64,000 nt of DNA from JAIBJN01 sp963830885 (lineage in GTDB: Bacteria; Actinomycetota; Thermoleophilia; Gaiellales; Gaiellaceae): positions 62,001-126,000 of the forward strand of contig CAWHOA010000023.1 of the NCBI GenBank assembly GCA_963830885.1, written 5' to 3'. The notes beneath the pieces are model-generated. The model did no database searches, was not told where the DNA came from, and saw nothing but the letters and a program-made list of their open reading frames with translations. This document shows positions 7,512-15,400 of the stretch, piece after piece (the stretch's first letter is position 1; each line of letters opens with the position of its first letter). The translations under genes were made by a program, and so were the position numbers.

Positions 7512-8285
7512 TGGCGATCACGGTCGAGCGCGACGGCGGGACGGCGATCGTCACGATCGATCGGCCGCGACGCGATGAACGCCCTCGACCTCGAGCACGC
7601 CGAGACCCTCCGCGACCGGCTCGGCGAGCTCGCCGCCGACGAGACGGCGCGCGTCGTCGTCCTCACCGGCGCCGGGGAGAAGGCGTTCATCGCCGGGGCC
7701 GACATCAAGTACATGAAGGATCTCGACGTCCTCGAGGCCCGCCGCTGGGGACAGCTGGGCCACGATTGCGGGAACCTGCTGGAAACGATGCCGAAGCCGA
7801 CGATCGCCTCGATCAACGGCTACGCGCTCGGCGGCGGCTGCGAGCTCGCGCTCGCGTGCGACCTGCGGCTCGCGTCCTCGAACGCGAAGATCGGCCAGCC
7901 GGAGATCGACCTTGGGATCCTTCCCGGCTGGGGCGGCTCGGTCCGCCTCGCGCGGACGACGACGCTCGGCTTCGCCAAGGCGATGATCTTCGGCGGTCGC
8001 CCTGTGGACGCGGCTGAGGCTCTGCAGCACGGGCTCGTCAATGCGGTCTACGAGCCGGGGGAGCTGCGTGAGAAGACCCTCGAGCTCTGCCGCGGCCTGG
8101 AGGCCAAGAGCCCGCTCGCGCTCGCCTACGCCAAGGAGGCCGTGAACCTCTCGCTCCAGGGCCCGCACCGCATGAACCTCGAGGCCGAGGCGCGCCTCTT
8201 CGCGATGCTCTTCGCGAGCGAGGACCAGTCCGAGGGCATGGCCGCCTTCGCCGAGAAGCGTCCGCCCGAGTTCCGCGGCCGCTAG
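7511..8285 (+). CDS. enoyl-CoA hydratase/isomerase family protein, split by one extra base
   Basis: GTG at 7511 starts VAITVERDGGTAIVTIDRP, after which the frame moves by one base at about 7568: CGG CCG c GAC GCG ATG continues as DAMNALDLEHAETLRDRL. The rest is a typical crotonase of about 257 residues, with AFIAGADIKYMKDLD (oxyanion-hole region), INGYALGGGCELALACDLRL and the catalytic-glutamate region GQPEIDLGILPGWGGSVRL. It should hydrate enoyl-CoA in fatty-acid or amino-acid degradation. Removing one C restores a standard N-terminus, so this is either a sequence error or a real frameshift mutation; without repair, only a version starting at ATG 7575 and lacking the first beta strands would be made. 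Its end overlaps the convergent metallopeptidase by four bases. Confidence 0.85.
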
Positions 8286-9166
8286 ATCGAGCCCGAGAAG
8301 GTGTCGCAGGCCGCCGGGCGACCCTCTTCGTAGCCGCGCGAGAACCAGCGGCGGCGCTGCTCGGAGGAGCCGTGTGTCCACGACTCCGGGCTCACCTGGC
8401 CCTGCGTCTGCTCCTGGATGCGGTCGTCGCCGATCGCGGCGGCTGCGTCGAGGCCGGCGTTGATGTCGTCCTGGGTGAGCTGCTCGATCAGGCCAGTCTC
8501 CACCGCGTTGGCCGCCCACACGCCGGCGTAGCAGTCGGCCTGGAGCTCGGCGCGCACGGCCCGGCTCTCCGGCCCCTGGCGGTCGCTGCCGATGCTCTCG
8601 AGGATGCCGAGCTGGTTCTGCACGTGGTGGCCGTACTCGTGCGCGATCACGTACGCCTGGGCGAACGGCGCCTCGCCAGCGCCGAAGCGCGACTGGAGCT
8701 CGTCGAAGAAGCCGAGGTCGATGTAGACGAGCTGGTCGGCCGGACAGTAGAAGGGGCCGACCTGGGAGGTGGCCGACCCGCAGGCCGTCTCCACCTGGTC
8801 GGTGAAGAAGACGGTGTCGACGTAGGGGTACTGCTCGCCGCTGCGCTCGAAGACGCCGTCCCAGAACTCCTGCGTGCTGTTGACGACGCCGACGATGAAA
8901 CAGTCCTGGCGCTCGTTCGCGTCGGCGCCGGTCCGGCACTCCTCCGAGACCACCCCGGGGTCGTCGCCCTGCCCGACCTGCTGATCCTCGAGCGGCGCGA
9001 GTTGCCCGAGCCCACCGCCGCCGGTGAGGAGGCTGAACAGCACATAGATGACGACGACGCCGAGGCCGATGCCTCCGCCGCCCACGGCGAGTCCGCGCCC
9101 GCCGCGGCGACCGCGCACGTCCGTGACCTGACCCGGGTCGAGCTTCGCGCCCCTCCTGAACCGCAT
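8282..9166 (-). CDS. YpfJ-family neutral zinc metallopeptidase
   Basis: This protein has 294 residues. An N-terminal basic segment with VTDVRGRRGG is followed by one membrane span (GGIGLGVVVIYVLFSLLTGG, residues about 30-49), which fits the bacterial YpfJ-type zinc peptidase family (PF04228). The catalytic motif VIAHEYGHHVQNQLG (HEXXH) lies near residue 170, with a downstream ELQADCYAGVWA that should supply the third ligand. The bulk is therefore predicted outside the membrane. Function in the cell is poorly defined in this family. It is convergent with the enoyl-CoA hydratase gene and divergent from the thiamine operon. Confidence 0.9.
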   Translation of the reverse strand: MRFRRGAKLDPGQVTDVRGRRGGRGLAVGGGGIGLGVVVIYVLFSLLTGGGGLGQLAPLEDQQVGQGDDPGVVSEECRTGADANERQDCFIVGVVNSTQEFWDGVFERSGEQYPYVDTVFFTDQVETACGSATSQVGPFYCPADQLVYIDLGFFDELQSRFGAGEAPFAQAYVIAHEYGHHVQNQLGILESIGSDRQGPESRAVRAELQADCYAGVWAANAVETGLIEQLTQDDINAGLDAAAAIGDDRIQEQTQGQVSPESWTHGSSEQRRRWFSRGYEEGRPAACDTFSGSI

Positions 9167-9219
9167 TCGGCCTCCCTACCCGGGAGGCCCGGAGGTCATG
9201 CACCGGTTCGGTACGCTGT

Positions 9220-9307
9220 CCGGAGCGGGAGCCCCTGACGGGGGCTGAGAGGCGGCCACGGAGGCCGCGACCGCCACCACCTGATCTGGGTCATGCCAGC
9301 GAAGGGA
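9220..9307 (+). promoter_or_regulatory. TPP riboswitch (THI element)
   Basis: The conserved thiamine pyrophosphate aptamer is readable: GGGAGCCCC followed by GGGGCTGAGAGG, a variable stem, then CCACCTGATCTGGGTCATG and CCAGCGAAGGGA. CTGAGA and ACCTGATCTGGGT are the near-invariant TPP contacts. It ends only about 5 bases before the GTG of thiG, so ligand binding probably hides the translation start, as is common in GC-rich actinobacteria, instead of forming a terminator. Confidence 0.95.
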
Positions 9308-9312
9308 CTCAT

Positions 9313-10098
9313 GTGAGAACCAGCACTCAGGATCCACTCGTCATCGCCGGGCGGGAGTTCCGCTCGCGGTTGCTCACCGGCACCGGCAAGTACGACACCT
9401 TCGAGACGATGCGAGAGGCACTCGGCGCCTCTGGCTCCGAGATCGTCACCGTCGCCGTGCGCCGGATCGACCTCGACGACCGCGGCGACGAGGACATCAC
9501 CGCCTTCCTCCCCGACGACGTCCTCCTGCTCCCCAACACCTCCGGCTGCGAGACGGCCGAGGAGGCGGTTCGTACCGCCCGCCTCGCCCGCGCCGGCGGG
9601 CTCCCCGACTGGGTCAAGCTCGAGGTCATCCCCGACCCGCGCTACCTCCTGCCCGACCCGGTCGAGACGCTGCGAGCCGCGGCCACCCTCGTGGAGGACG
9701 GGTTCACCGTCCTCCCGTACGTGCTGCCCGACCCCGTGCTCCAGAAGAAGCTCGAGGAGGTCGGCTGCGCCACCGTCATGCCGCTTGCCGCGCCGATCGG
9801 GAGCGGACGCGGGCTGAAGCTCCGCGACGCGATCCGGATCATGGTCGAGCAGGCCGAGGTGCCCCTCGTCGTCGACGCCGGCCTGGGGTCGCCCTCGCAT
9901 GCGGCCGAGGCCATGGAGATGGGGGCCGACGCGGTCCTCGTCAACACGGCGATCGCGCGGTCGGGCGACCCGGTCGCGATGGCGCGGGCATTCCGGCTCG
10001 CGGTCCAGGCCGGACGCGCGGCCTTCCACGCCGGCGTCATGGAGGAGGGCGTGCAGGCCGTTCCGTCGAGCCCGGTCGGCGGAGCCGTCCACGGATGA
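9313..10098 (+). CDS. thiG: thiazole synthase ThiG
   Basis: This protein has 261 residues, the usual family length. It forms the thiazole phosphate of thiamine from deoxyxylulose phosphate, dehydroglycine and ThiS thiocarboxylate. Seen: PLVIAGREFRSRLLTGTGKY, IVTVAVRRIDLDD, LLPNTSGCETAEEAV, WVKLEVIPDPRYLLPD with the Schiff-base lysine expected in VKLEV, and VPLVVDAGLGSPSHAAEAMEMGADAVLVNTAIA, the phosphate-binding region. GTG at 9313 follows the TPP aptamer directly. The gene overlaps thiS by four bases. Confidence 0.96.
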   Translation: MRTSTQDPLVIAGREFRSRLLTGTGKYDTFETMREALGASGSEIVTVAVRRIDLDDRGDEDITAFLPDDVLLLPNTSGCETAEEAVRTARLARAGGLPDWVKLEVIPDPRYLLPDPVETLRAAATLVEDGFTVLPYVLPDPVLQKKLEEVGCATVMPLAAPIGSGRGLKLRDAIRIMVEQAEVPLVVDAGLGSPSHAAEAMEMGADAVLVNTAIARSGDPVAMARAFRLAVQAGRAAFHAGVMEEGVQAVPSSPVGGAVHG

Positions 10099-10301
10099 CG
10101 GCGAGCGTCCTCGTGAACGGGCGTGGCCAGGAGGTCGAGGCAGGCGAGACCGTCGCCGGCCTGCTCGACCGGCTCGGGCTCGGGGCGCGCTACGCGCTCG
10201 TGGAGCGAAACGGGGAGCCCGTCGAGCGTGCTCGCTACGCGGAGGTGCGGCTCGAGGATGGCGACCGCCTCGTCGTCGCCCGCCCGGTCGCCGGCGGCTA
10301 G
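10095..10301 (+). CDS. thiS: sulfur carrier protein ThiS
   Basis: This ubiquitin-like protein of 68 residues ends in Gly-Gly (PVAGG), the tail that is adenylated and thiocarboxylated to deliver sulfur to ThiG. The beginning SVLVNGRGQEVEAGETVAGLL and the VEVNG-like fold are typical of the family. It overlaps thiG at its start (ATGA) and directly precedes thiE, in a thiG-thiS-thiE operon under the TPP riboswitch. Confidence 0.93.
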   Translation: MTASVLVNGRGQEVEAGETVAGLLDRLGLGARYALVERNGEPVERARYAEVRLEDGDRLVVARPVAGG

Positions 10302-10900
10302 TCTGCCTCGCCGCGCGGCTCTACCTGATCACCGGCGCGCGCCCGGATCTGCCGGCCTTCCTCGAGGCGGCCGTACGCGGGGGCGTCGACCTCGTCCAGG
10401 TGCGGGAAAAGGGCCTCACGGACGGCGACCTCCTGAGAGCGCTGGAAGGGGCGCGCGAGACGACGAGGCGCCTGGGCGTCCCGCTCGTGGTCAACGACCG
10501 CCCGGATCTGGCCGTGCTGGTGGGCGCCGACTTCGTCCACGTCGGCCAGGACGACCTGCCGGTCGCCGCGGCTCGCCGCTTCGGGCTCCCCGTCGGCCTC
10601 TCCACCCACTCGCCGGAGCAGCTGGCGGCCGCCGACGCCGACTACGTCGGGGTCGGGCCCGTCTTCGCCACGCCGACGAAGGAAGGGCGGCCCGGCGTCG
10701 GACTTGCCTACGTTCAGCACGCAGCGGCGCACGCGCGCGTCCCGTGGTTCGCGATCGGCGGGATCGACGAGGCGAACGTGGTCGAGGTGGTCGCCGCGGG
10801 CGCCCAGCGGATCGCGGTCGTGCGCGCGATCGGCGACGCCGCCGACCCGGAGCGGGCCGCGCGTGCCCTGCGGGCGGCTCTGGGCGGTGCTACTGCCTGA
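10301..10900 (+). CDS. thiE: thiamine phosphate synthase ThiE, start codon unresolved
   Basis: Recognisable sequence begins at about 10316 with RLYLITGARPDLPAFLEAAVRGGVDLVQVREKGL and continues through LGVPLVVNDRPDLAVLVGADFVHVGQDDL, YVGVGPVFATPTKEG and WFAIGGIDEANV, covering the whole TIM barrel and its pyrophosphate loops. The enzyme joins the thiazole and pyrimidine moieties to form thiamine phosphate. No ATG, GTG or TTG exists in frame between the thiS stop and the first strand; the nearest candidate is CTG at 10325, which would remove part of strand one. A start error, a sequence error or a rare start codon are all possible. The end overlaps the convergent peptidase gene by 11 bases. Confidence 0.9.
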   Translation, partial: VCLAARLYLITGARPDLPAFLEAAVRGGVDLVQVREKGLTDGDLLRALEGARETTRRLGVPLVVNDRPDLAVLVGADFVHVGQDDLPVAAARRFGLPVGLSTHSPEQLAAADADYVGVGPVFATPTKEGRPGVGLAYVQHAAAHARVPWFAIGGIDEANVVEVVAAGAQRIAVVRAIGDAADPERAARALRAALGGATA

Positions 10901-11780
10901 GCTGGAGGATGTCCCGGATCGTGTGGACCCCGGGCAGGCCGCGCGCCGAGGCCAGGGTCTCCGGGAATTCGTTCGCCCAGGCGATCACACGGTCACCCGC
11001 GCGGAAGTCGGTGAGCAGGAGCGGCTCGGGGAAGCCGTCGACGTTGCGCCGGAGCACGGCCCCGGGCGGCACGGACAAGGAGATGTCGCGATCCGGCTTC
11101 ACGATCGTCCCGTTCGAGAGGCGGAGCTGCGTGATCCGGATCCTGATCCGTTGCGGATCGAGGTCGAGCGCGGTCGAGACAACGGTGCCGTGGACGCGGA
11201 ACGTCATCGTCTCGAAGTCGCCGGCCCCGGGTCGCGCGAAGAGGAGCCGGTAGCCGCGGCGGAGGTGCCGGTAGGGCGAGACCGCGCGCCCGCCGTTCGG
11301 GTGCACCTCGAAGTGCAGGTGGGACATGATCCCGTTCGCGTCGCCGGAGTCGCCGACGTAGCCGATCAGCTCGCCGGGCCGCACGCGCTGGTTCGAGACG
11401 AGCCCGGGCGCGAATGCGATGCCGTTCCTGCAGCCGCCGCGGTTGTCGTTCCTGAGCGTGAGGTCGTTGTTCAGGTGGATGTACATGTAGGTGGTCCCGC
11501 TGCGCCCGTAGAGATAGAGCATGCAGCCGGCGTTGCGCGAGCTCGTGTACTTGACGACACGGCCGCGCTCGACGGCGACGACCGGCGTTCGCTTGTCGGC
11601 GACGATGTCGTTGCCCTGATGGCCGCCGCTCGGGCGCGGCGCCCCGAAGTCGTCCCAGTACACGGTCTTCCCGATCACCGGGAAGATCAGCCGCGGGACG
11701 GCTGCGCCCGCGGTCCCTGCCAGGGCCCACGTGCTGAGGAGGACAAGAAGAACTGCGGCTGTCGTCCGGTGGCGGCTCAT
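10890..11780 (-). CDS. secreted M23 (LytM-type) peptidase
   Basis: This protein has 296 residues. A Sec signal peptide (MSRHRTTAAVLLVLLSTWALAGTAGA, cleavage expected after AGA) is followed by an M23 domain: GGHQGNDIVADKRTPVVAVERGRVVKY with the HXXXD zinc ligands, and the second zinc motif SHLHFEVHPNGG (HXH). Such enzymes cut peptide cross-links in peptidoglycan. A C-terminal beta-rich extension (FRVHGTVVSTALDLDPQRIRI and onwards) of about 110 residues has no assignment. Activity is likely because all ligands are present. It is convergent with thiE and divergent from etfB. Confidence 0.88.
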   Translation of the reverse strand: MSRHRTTAAVLLVLLSTWALAGTAGAAVPRLIFPVIGKTVYWDDFGAPRPSGGHQGNDIVADKRTPVVAVERGRVVKYTSSRNAGCMLYLYGRSGTTYMYIHLNNDLTLRNDNRGGCRNGIAFAPGLVSNQRVRPGELIGYVGDSGDANGIMSHLHFEVHPNGGRAVSPYRHLRRGYRLLFARPGAGDFETMTFRVHGTVVSTALDLDPQRIRIRITQLRLSNGTIVKPDRDISLSVPPGAVLRRNVDGFPEPLLLTDFRAGDRVIAWANEFPETLASARGLPGVHTIRDILQLRQ

Positions 11781-11855
11781 GGAGAGCGGTCCGACGCTCC
11801 GGCGCGGCGCCTGGAAGGCGCGGAGACTAACAGAGCCTTCGGCAGGAACTTGTAA

Positions 11856-11930
11856 AGACTTGAGCTCAGTTCAAACGAAGCCCTGAGCCGCTGGCCGACG
11901 AGGCGTCATTTGAACCGAGCTCTTGAGTCC
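11856..11930. repeat. palindromic intergenic element, copy B
   Basis: Left arm GACTTGAGCTCAGTTC at 11857-11872 continues AAACGAAGCC. The reverse complement of the right arm reads GACTCAAGAGCTCGGTTC followed by AAATGACGCC, so the arms match over roughly 26 positions with a few changes and one two-base gap. The inner AAYGAMGCC tract resembles that of copy F. It sits between the divergent M23 peptidase and etfB genes, upstream of both. Confidence 0.65.
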
Positions 11931-11967
11931 GCTCTCGGACGCAGGGCGGCTCGATAGGATCGCGCCG

Positions 11968-12747
11968 GTGAAGCTCGCCGTCCTGGTCAAGGAGGTGCCG
12001 GAGGCATCGGCGCGCACGCGGCTCGATCCGGGCACCTTCCGCCTGGACCGCAGCGGCCCGGCTGCGCTCAACCCGTTCGACGCGCATGCTCTGGAGGAGG
12101 CGCTACGGATCAAGGAGCGCAACGGTGACGGAGAGGTCGTCGCGATCATGATGGCCCCGGCCCGAGGGGCGGAATCCCTGCGCAAGGCGCTCGCGATCGG
12201 TGCCGACCGCGCGGTCCATGTCGCCGACGACGCCCTCGCCGGCTCCGACCTCGTCGCCACGGCCCGCGCGCTTGCGAAGGCCGTCGAGCGCGAGGAGCCC
12301 GACCTCGTCCTTCTCGGCCAGCAGGGCGGGGACTCCGACGGGGCCGTCCTCTGGTCTGCGCTCGCCGACCTGCTCCGGCTGCCGGTCGTGTCGCAGGCGT
12401 CCAGCCTCGAGCTGGCCGACGGCAAGGCGACCGTGAAGCGCCAGACCGAGTACGGCTATGACGTGATCGAGGCGCCGCTCCCGGCCGTCGTGGCCGTGTC
12501 CGACGCGATCAACGAGCCGCGCTACCCGTCCCTCAAGGGGATCATGGGCGCGAAGAAGAAGCCGTTCGAGACGCTCGCCGCTTCCGACCTGGGGCTTCCC
12601 GCCGACGAGGCCGGCGAGGCCGGCTCGAGTACCGCCGTGCTCGCGCTTGCGGAGCCGCCCTCGCGCGGCGACAGCGTCCGCATCGAGGACGACGGCAGCG
12701 CCGCCGAGAAGGTCGTCGAGTACCTCGCGGAGAGGAAGCTCATCTGA
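11968..12747 (+). CDS. etfB: electron transfer flavoprotein, beta subunit
   Basis: This protein has 259 residues. It pairs with EtfA to carry electrons from acyl-CoA dehydrogenases to ETF-quinone oxidoreductase. Seen: KLAVLVKEVPE at the start, ALNPFDAHALEEALRIKE, DLVLLGQQGGDSDGAVLWSALADLL and the EtfB recognition region VKRQTEYGYDVIEAPLPAVVAVSDAINEPRYPSLKGIMGAKKK. GTG at 11968 gives the family N-terminus; longer frames upstream run into the palindromic element. The stop overlaps the ATG of etfA by one base (TGATG). Confidence 0.94.
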   Translation: MKLAVLVKEVPEASARTRLDPGTFRLDRSGPAALNPFDAHALEEALRIKERNGDGEVVAIMMAPARGAESLRKALAIGADRAVHVADDALAGSDLVATARALAKAVEREEPDLVLLGQQGGDSDGAVLWSALADLLRLPVVSQASSLELADGKATVKRQTEYGYDVIEAPLPAVVAVSDAINEPRYPSLKGIMGAKKKPFETLAASDLGLPADEAGEAGSSTAVLALAEPPSRGDSVRIEDDGSAAEKVVEYLAERKLI

Positions 12748-13703
12748 TGGAAACCCTCGTCTTCCTCGAGGACCACGAGGGCGAGCTCGTCAAGGGCTCG
12801 CTCGGCGTGCTGACGAAGGCGGCGCAGCTCGGCGGCGACGTCGCCGCGGTCGTGGCCGGCTCCGGCGTCAGGGAGCTCGCCGCCCAGGCCGGGCGGTTCG
12901 GCGCCGCGAAGGTCTACGCCGCCGACGACCCCGCGCTCGCCGCTCCGCTCCCGCAGCCGCGGGTCGACGTGTTGGCCGGGCTCGTCCGGGACCAGGGCTT
13001 CGACACCGTCCTCTTCGGCGCGTCCGTGCTCTCGGCCGACGTGGCCGCCGGCCTGGCTGCGCGGCTCGGCGCGGGGCTCAACTGGGACCTCGTCGACCTC
13101 GAGCTGCGAGACGGAGCGCTCGTGGGCAAGCGGCCGGCGCTCCAGGACTCCGTCGTCGCGGAGGTGACCTGGAAGGGCGAGCCGCGCATCGCGCTCGTCC
13201 GCTCCGGCACCTTCGAGCCGGCCGAGACCGGCGGCGACGCCGAGGTCGAGGACGTCCCGGTCGCGCTGGAGGACTTCTCCACGAAGGCCGTGATGGTCGA
13301 GCGCGCCCACGCCGAGAGCGAGGGCCCGTCGATCGAGGACGCCGACGTGATCGTCGCCGGCGGCCGCGGGCTGGGCGAGCCGGACAAGTTCGCGCTGCTC
13401 GAGGAGCTGGCGAGCGCGCTCGGCGGCGCGGTCGCCGCGACGCGCGCCGTCGTCGACGCCGGCTGGTACCCGTACTCGGCGCAGGTCGGCCAGACGGGGA
13501 AGACCGTGGCGCCGAAGCTCTACGTCGCCTGTGGGATCTCCGGGGCGATCCAGCACAAGGTCGGGATGCAGGGAGCCGGCACGATCGTCGCCATCAACAA
13601 GGACCCGAACGCGCCGATCTTCGAGTACGCCGACGTGGGTGTCGTCGGCGACCTCCACGAGATCGTCCCGAAGCTGACCGCGCTCGTGAAGGAGCGGGGA
13701 TGA
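12747..13703 (+). CDS. etfA: electron transfer flavoprotein, alpha subunit
   Basis: This protein has 318 residues and binds the FAD of the ETF heterodimer. The C-terminal FAD domain is clear: DVIVAGGRGLGEPDKFALLEELA, VDAGWYPYSAQVGQTGKTVAPKLYVACGISGAIQHKVGMQ and IVAINKDPNAPIFEYADVGVVGDLHEIVP. It accepts electrons from dehydrogenases of fatty-acid and amino-acid breakdown and passes them to the ETF-QO encoded next. It overlaps both neighbours by a few bases, so etfB-etfA-ETF-QO is one transcription unit. Confidence 0.95.
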   Translation: METLVFLEDHEGELVKGSLGVLTKAAQLGGDVAAVVAGSGVRELAAQAGRFGAAKVYAADDPALAAPLPQPRVDVLAGLVRDQGFDTVLFGASVLSADVAAGLAARLGAGLNWDLVDLELRDGALVGKRPALQDSVVAEVTWKGEPRIALVRSGTFEPAETGGDAEVEDVPVALEDFSTKAVMVERAHAESEGPSIEDADVIVAGGRGLGEPDKFALLEELASALGGAVAATRAVVDAGWYPYSAQVGQTGKTVAPKLYVACGISGAIQHKVGMQGAGTIVAINKDPNAPIFEYADVGVVGDLHEIVPKLTALVKERG

Positions 13704-15400
13704 GCATCAGCCCGGCCACGTTCCCGCCGCCCTTCGACTGGCGCGACTTCGTCGCCGAGCCCAGCGACCCGCCGGACGAGCGCATCGACGTCGGCGTGCT
13801 CATCGTCGGCGCCGGGCCCGCCGGGCTGGCCGCCGCGGTGCGCGTCGGCCAGCTCCTCGAGGAGCAGCCCGAGGTTCGCGAGCAGCTCGGCGACGTCCCG
13901 GTCGCCGTCGTCGAGAAGGGCCGAACGCCGGGCGCGCACCTCCTCTCCGGGGCGGTCGTCAACCCGCGCGGGCTGCGCGAGCTCTTCCCCGGCATGCCCA
14001 CCGAGGACATGCCGCTCCGCGACCCGGTCGTGCGCGAGGGCGTCTACTTCCTCACGCCCAAGCGCCATGTGCGCGTCCCGGCACCGCCGCCGATGTGGAA
14101 CCACAACCACTACGTCGCGTCGCTCTCGGAGATCGGCAGGTGGCTCGCCGAGAAGGCCGAGGAGCTCGGGGTCACGCTCGTCCCGGAGACGAGCGCGCGC
14201 ACCCTGCTCGTCAGCGCGGGCCGCGTCGTCGGCATCCGCACGGGCGACCGCGGCCGCGGCAAGGACGGCGCCGAGCTCGCCACCTTCGAGCCCGGGTCGG
14301 ACATCCGCGCCCGGGTGACGATCCTGGCCGAAGGGACCCAGGGCCACCTCGCCGGCATCGCCACGGAGCGCTTCGGCCTCGCCTCGCGCCCGCAGGTCTA
14401 CGCGCTCGGCGTGAAGGAGGTCTGGGAGGTGCCGCGGCCGCTCGAACGCGTCATCCACACGATGGGCTGGCCGCTGCGCGCCGGAAAGCGCTACCGCGAG
14501 TTCGGCGGGAGCTTCATCTACCCGCTCGAGGAGGGGAAGATCGCCCTCGGCATGGTCGTCGGGCTCGACTACACCGACGCCACCCTCTCGGTGCACGACC
14601 TTCTTCAGGAGCTGAAGACGCACCCGTTCGTCCGGCGCCTCCTCGACGGCGGCACGCGCGTGGGCTGGGGGGCGAAGACGATCCCGGAGGGCGGCTTCCA
14701 GGCGCTCCCCGACCGCCTGTCGTTCCCGGGCGGCCTGGTCGTCGGCGACTCGGCCGGCTTCGTCAACGTCCCGGCGCTCAAGGGCGTCCACTACGCGATG
14801 AAGTCGGGGATCCTCGCCGCCGAGGCCGCGGTCGGCGCCGTCGGGCCGGGGGAGACGGCGTGGTCTCCAGGTGCCCTGGACGGCTACGACGAGGCGGTGC
14901 GCGCCAGCTACATCTGGAGCGACCTGCACAAGGTCCGTAACGCGCGGCCGGCGTTCAGCAAGGGCTTCTACCGCGGCGCCCTCGTCGCCGGGCTCTCGAT
15001 CACGACGCTCGGCGCGCTCCCGCCCGGGACGCGCAAGCTCGAGCGTGACGCCGACGTGCCCGTGTCGGTGGGCAGCGGGGCGGAGGCGTACCCGGACCCG
15101 GACGGGAAGCTCGTCTTCGACAAGCTCTCGAGCGTCTACCTGTCCGGAAACAAGACCCGCGACGACGCCCCGAGCCACATCCGGGTGGACACGAAGGTCC
15201 GGCGCGAGCTCGCCGAGGCCTGGGTGCACATGTGCCCGGCGCACGTCTACGAGCTCGCCGGCGAGGCGAGCCCGGCCGGGAACGTCGTCGACGTCGAGGT
15301 AACGGCCTCGAACTGCGTCCAGTGTGGCGCCATCTCGGCGAAGGGCGGGCGGCTGACGCCGCCCGAGGGCGGGGACGGCCCCGAATACACCCAGATGTAG
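13700..15400 (+). CDS. electron transfer flavoprotein-ubiquinone oxidoreductase (ETF dehydrogenase)
   Basis: This protein has 566 residues, close to the family length. It should oxidise reduced ETF and reduce quinone at the membrane. The FAD dinucleotide fold VGVLIVGAGPAGLAAAVRVG (about residues 31-50), GAHLLSGAVVNPRGLRELFP, and LPDRLSFPGGLVVGDSAGFVN are standard. The C-terminal iron-sulfur domain shows MCPAHVYE and NCVQCGAISAKGG, then PPEGGDGPEYTQM. Canonical ETF-QO has a further cysteine three residues after CXXC (CVHCKTCD); here that position is isoleucine, so only three of the four usual ligands are seen. The ATG overlaps the etfA stop (ATGA) and has GGAGCGGGG upstream. Confidence 0.93.
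   Translation: MSISPATFPPPFDWRDFVAEPSDPPDERIDVGVLIVGAGPAGLAAAVRVGQLLEEQPEVREQLGDVPVAVVEKGRTPGAHLLSGAVVNPRGLRELFPGMPTEDMPLRDPVVREGVYFLTPKRHVRVPAPPPMWNHNHYVASLSEIGRWLAEKAEELGVTLVPETSARTLLVSAGRVVGIRTGDRGRGKDGAELATFEPGSDIRARVTILAEGTQGHLAGIATERFGLASRPQVYALGVKEVWEVPRPLERVIHTMGWPLRAGKRYREFGGSFIYPLEEGKIALGMVVGLDYTDATLSVHDLLQELKTHPFVRRLLDGGTRVGWGAKTIPEGGFQALPDRLSFPGGLVVGDSAGFVNVPALKGVHYAMKSGILAAEAAVGAVGPGETAWSPGALDGYDEAVRASYIWSDLHKVRNARPAFSKGFYRGALVAGLSITTLGALPPGTRKLERDADVPVSVGSGAEAYPDPDGKLVFDKLSSVYLSGNKTRDDAPSHIRVDTKVRRELAEAWVHMCPAHVYELAGEASPAGNVVDVEVTASNCVQCGAISAKGGRLTPPEGGDGPEYTQM

Noticed and set aside
7560..7580. Programmed ribosomal frameshifting as the explanation of the split genes
   Set aside because: The six junctions share no slippery sequence, stop codon context or downstream structure, and affect unrelated genes; a sequence error is simpler.
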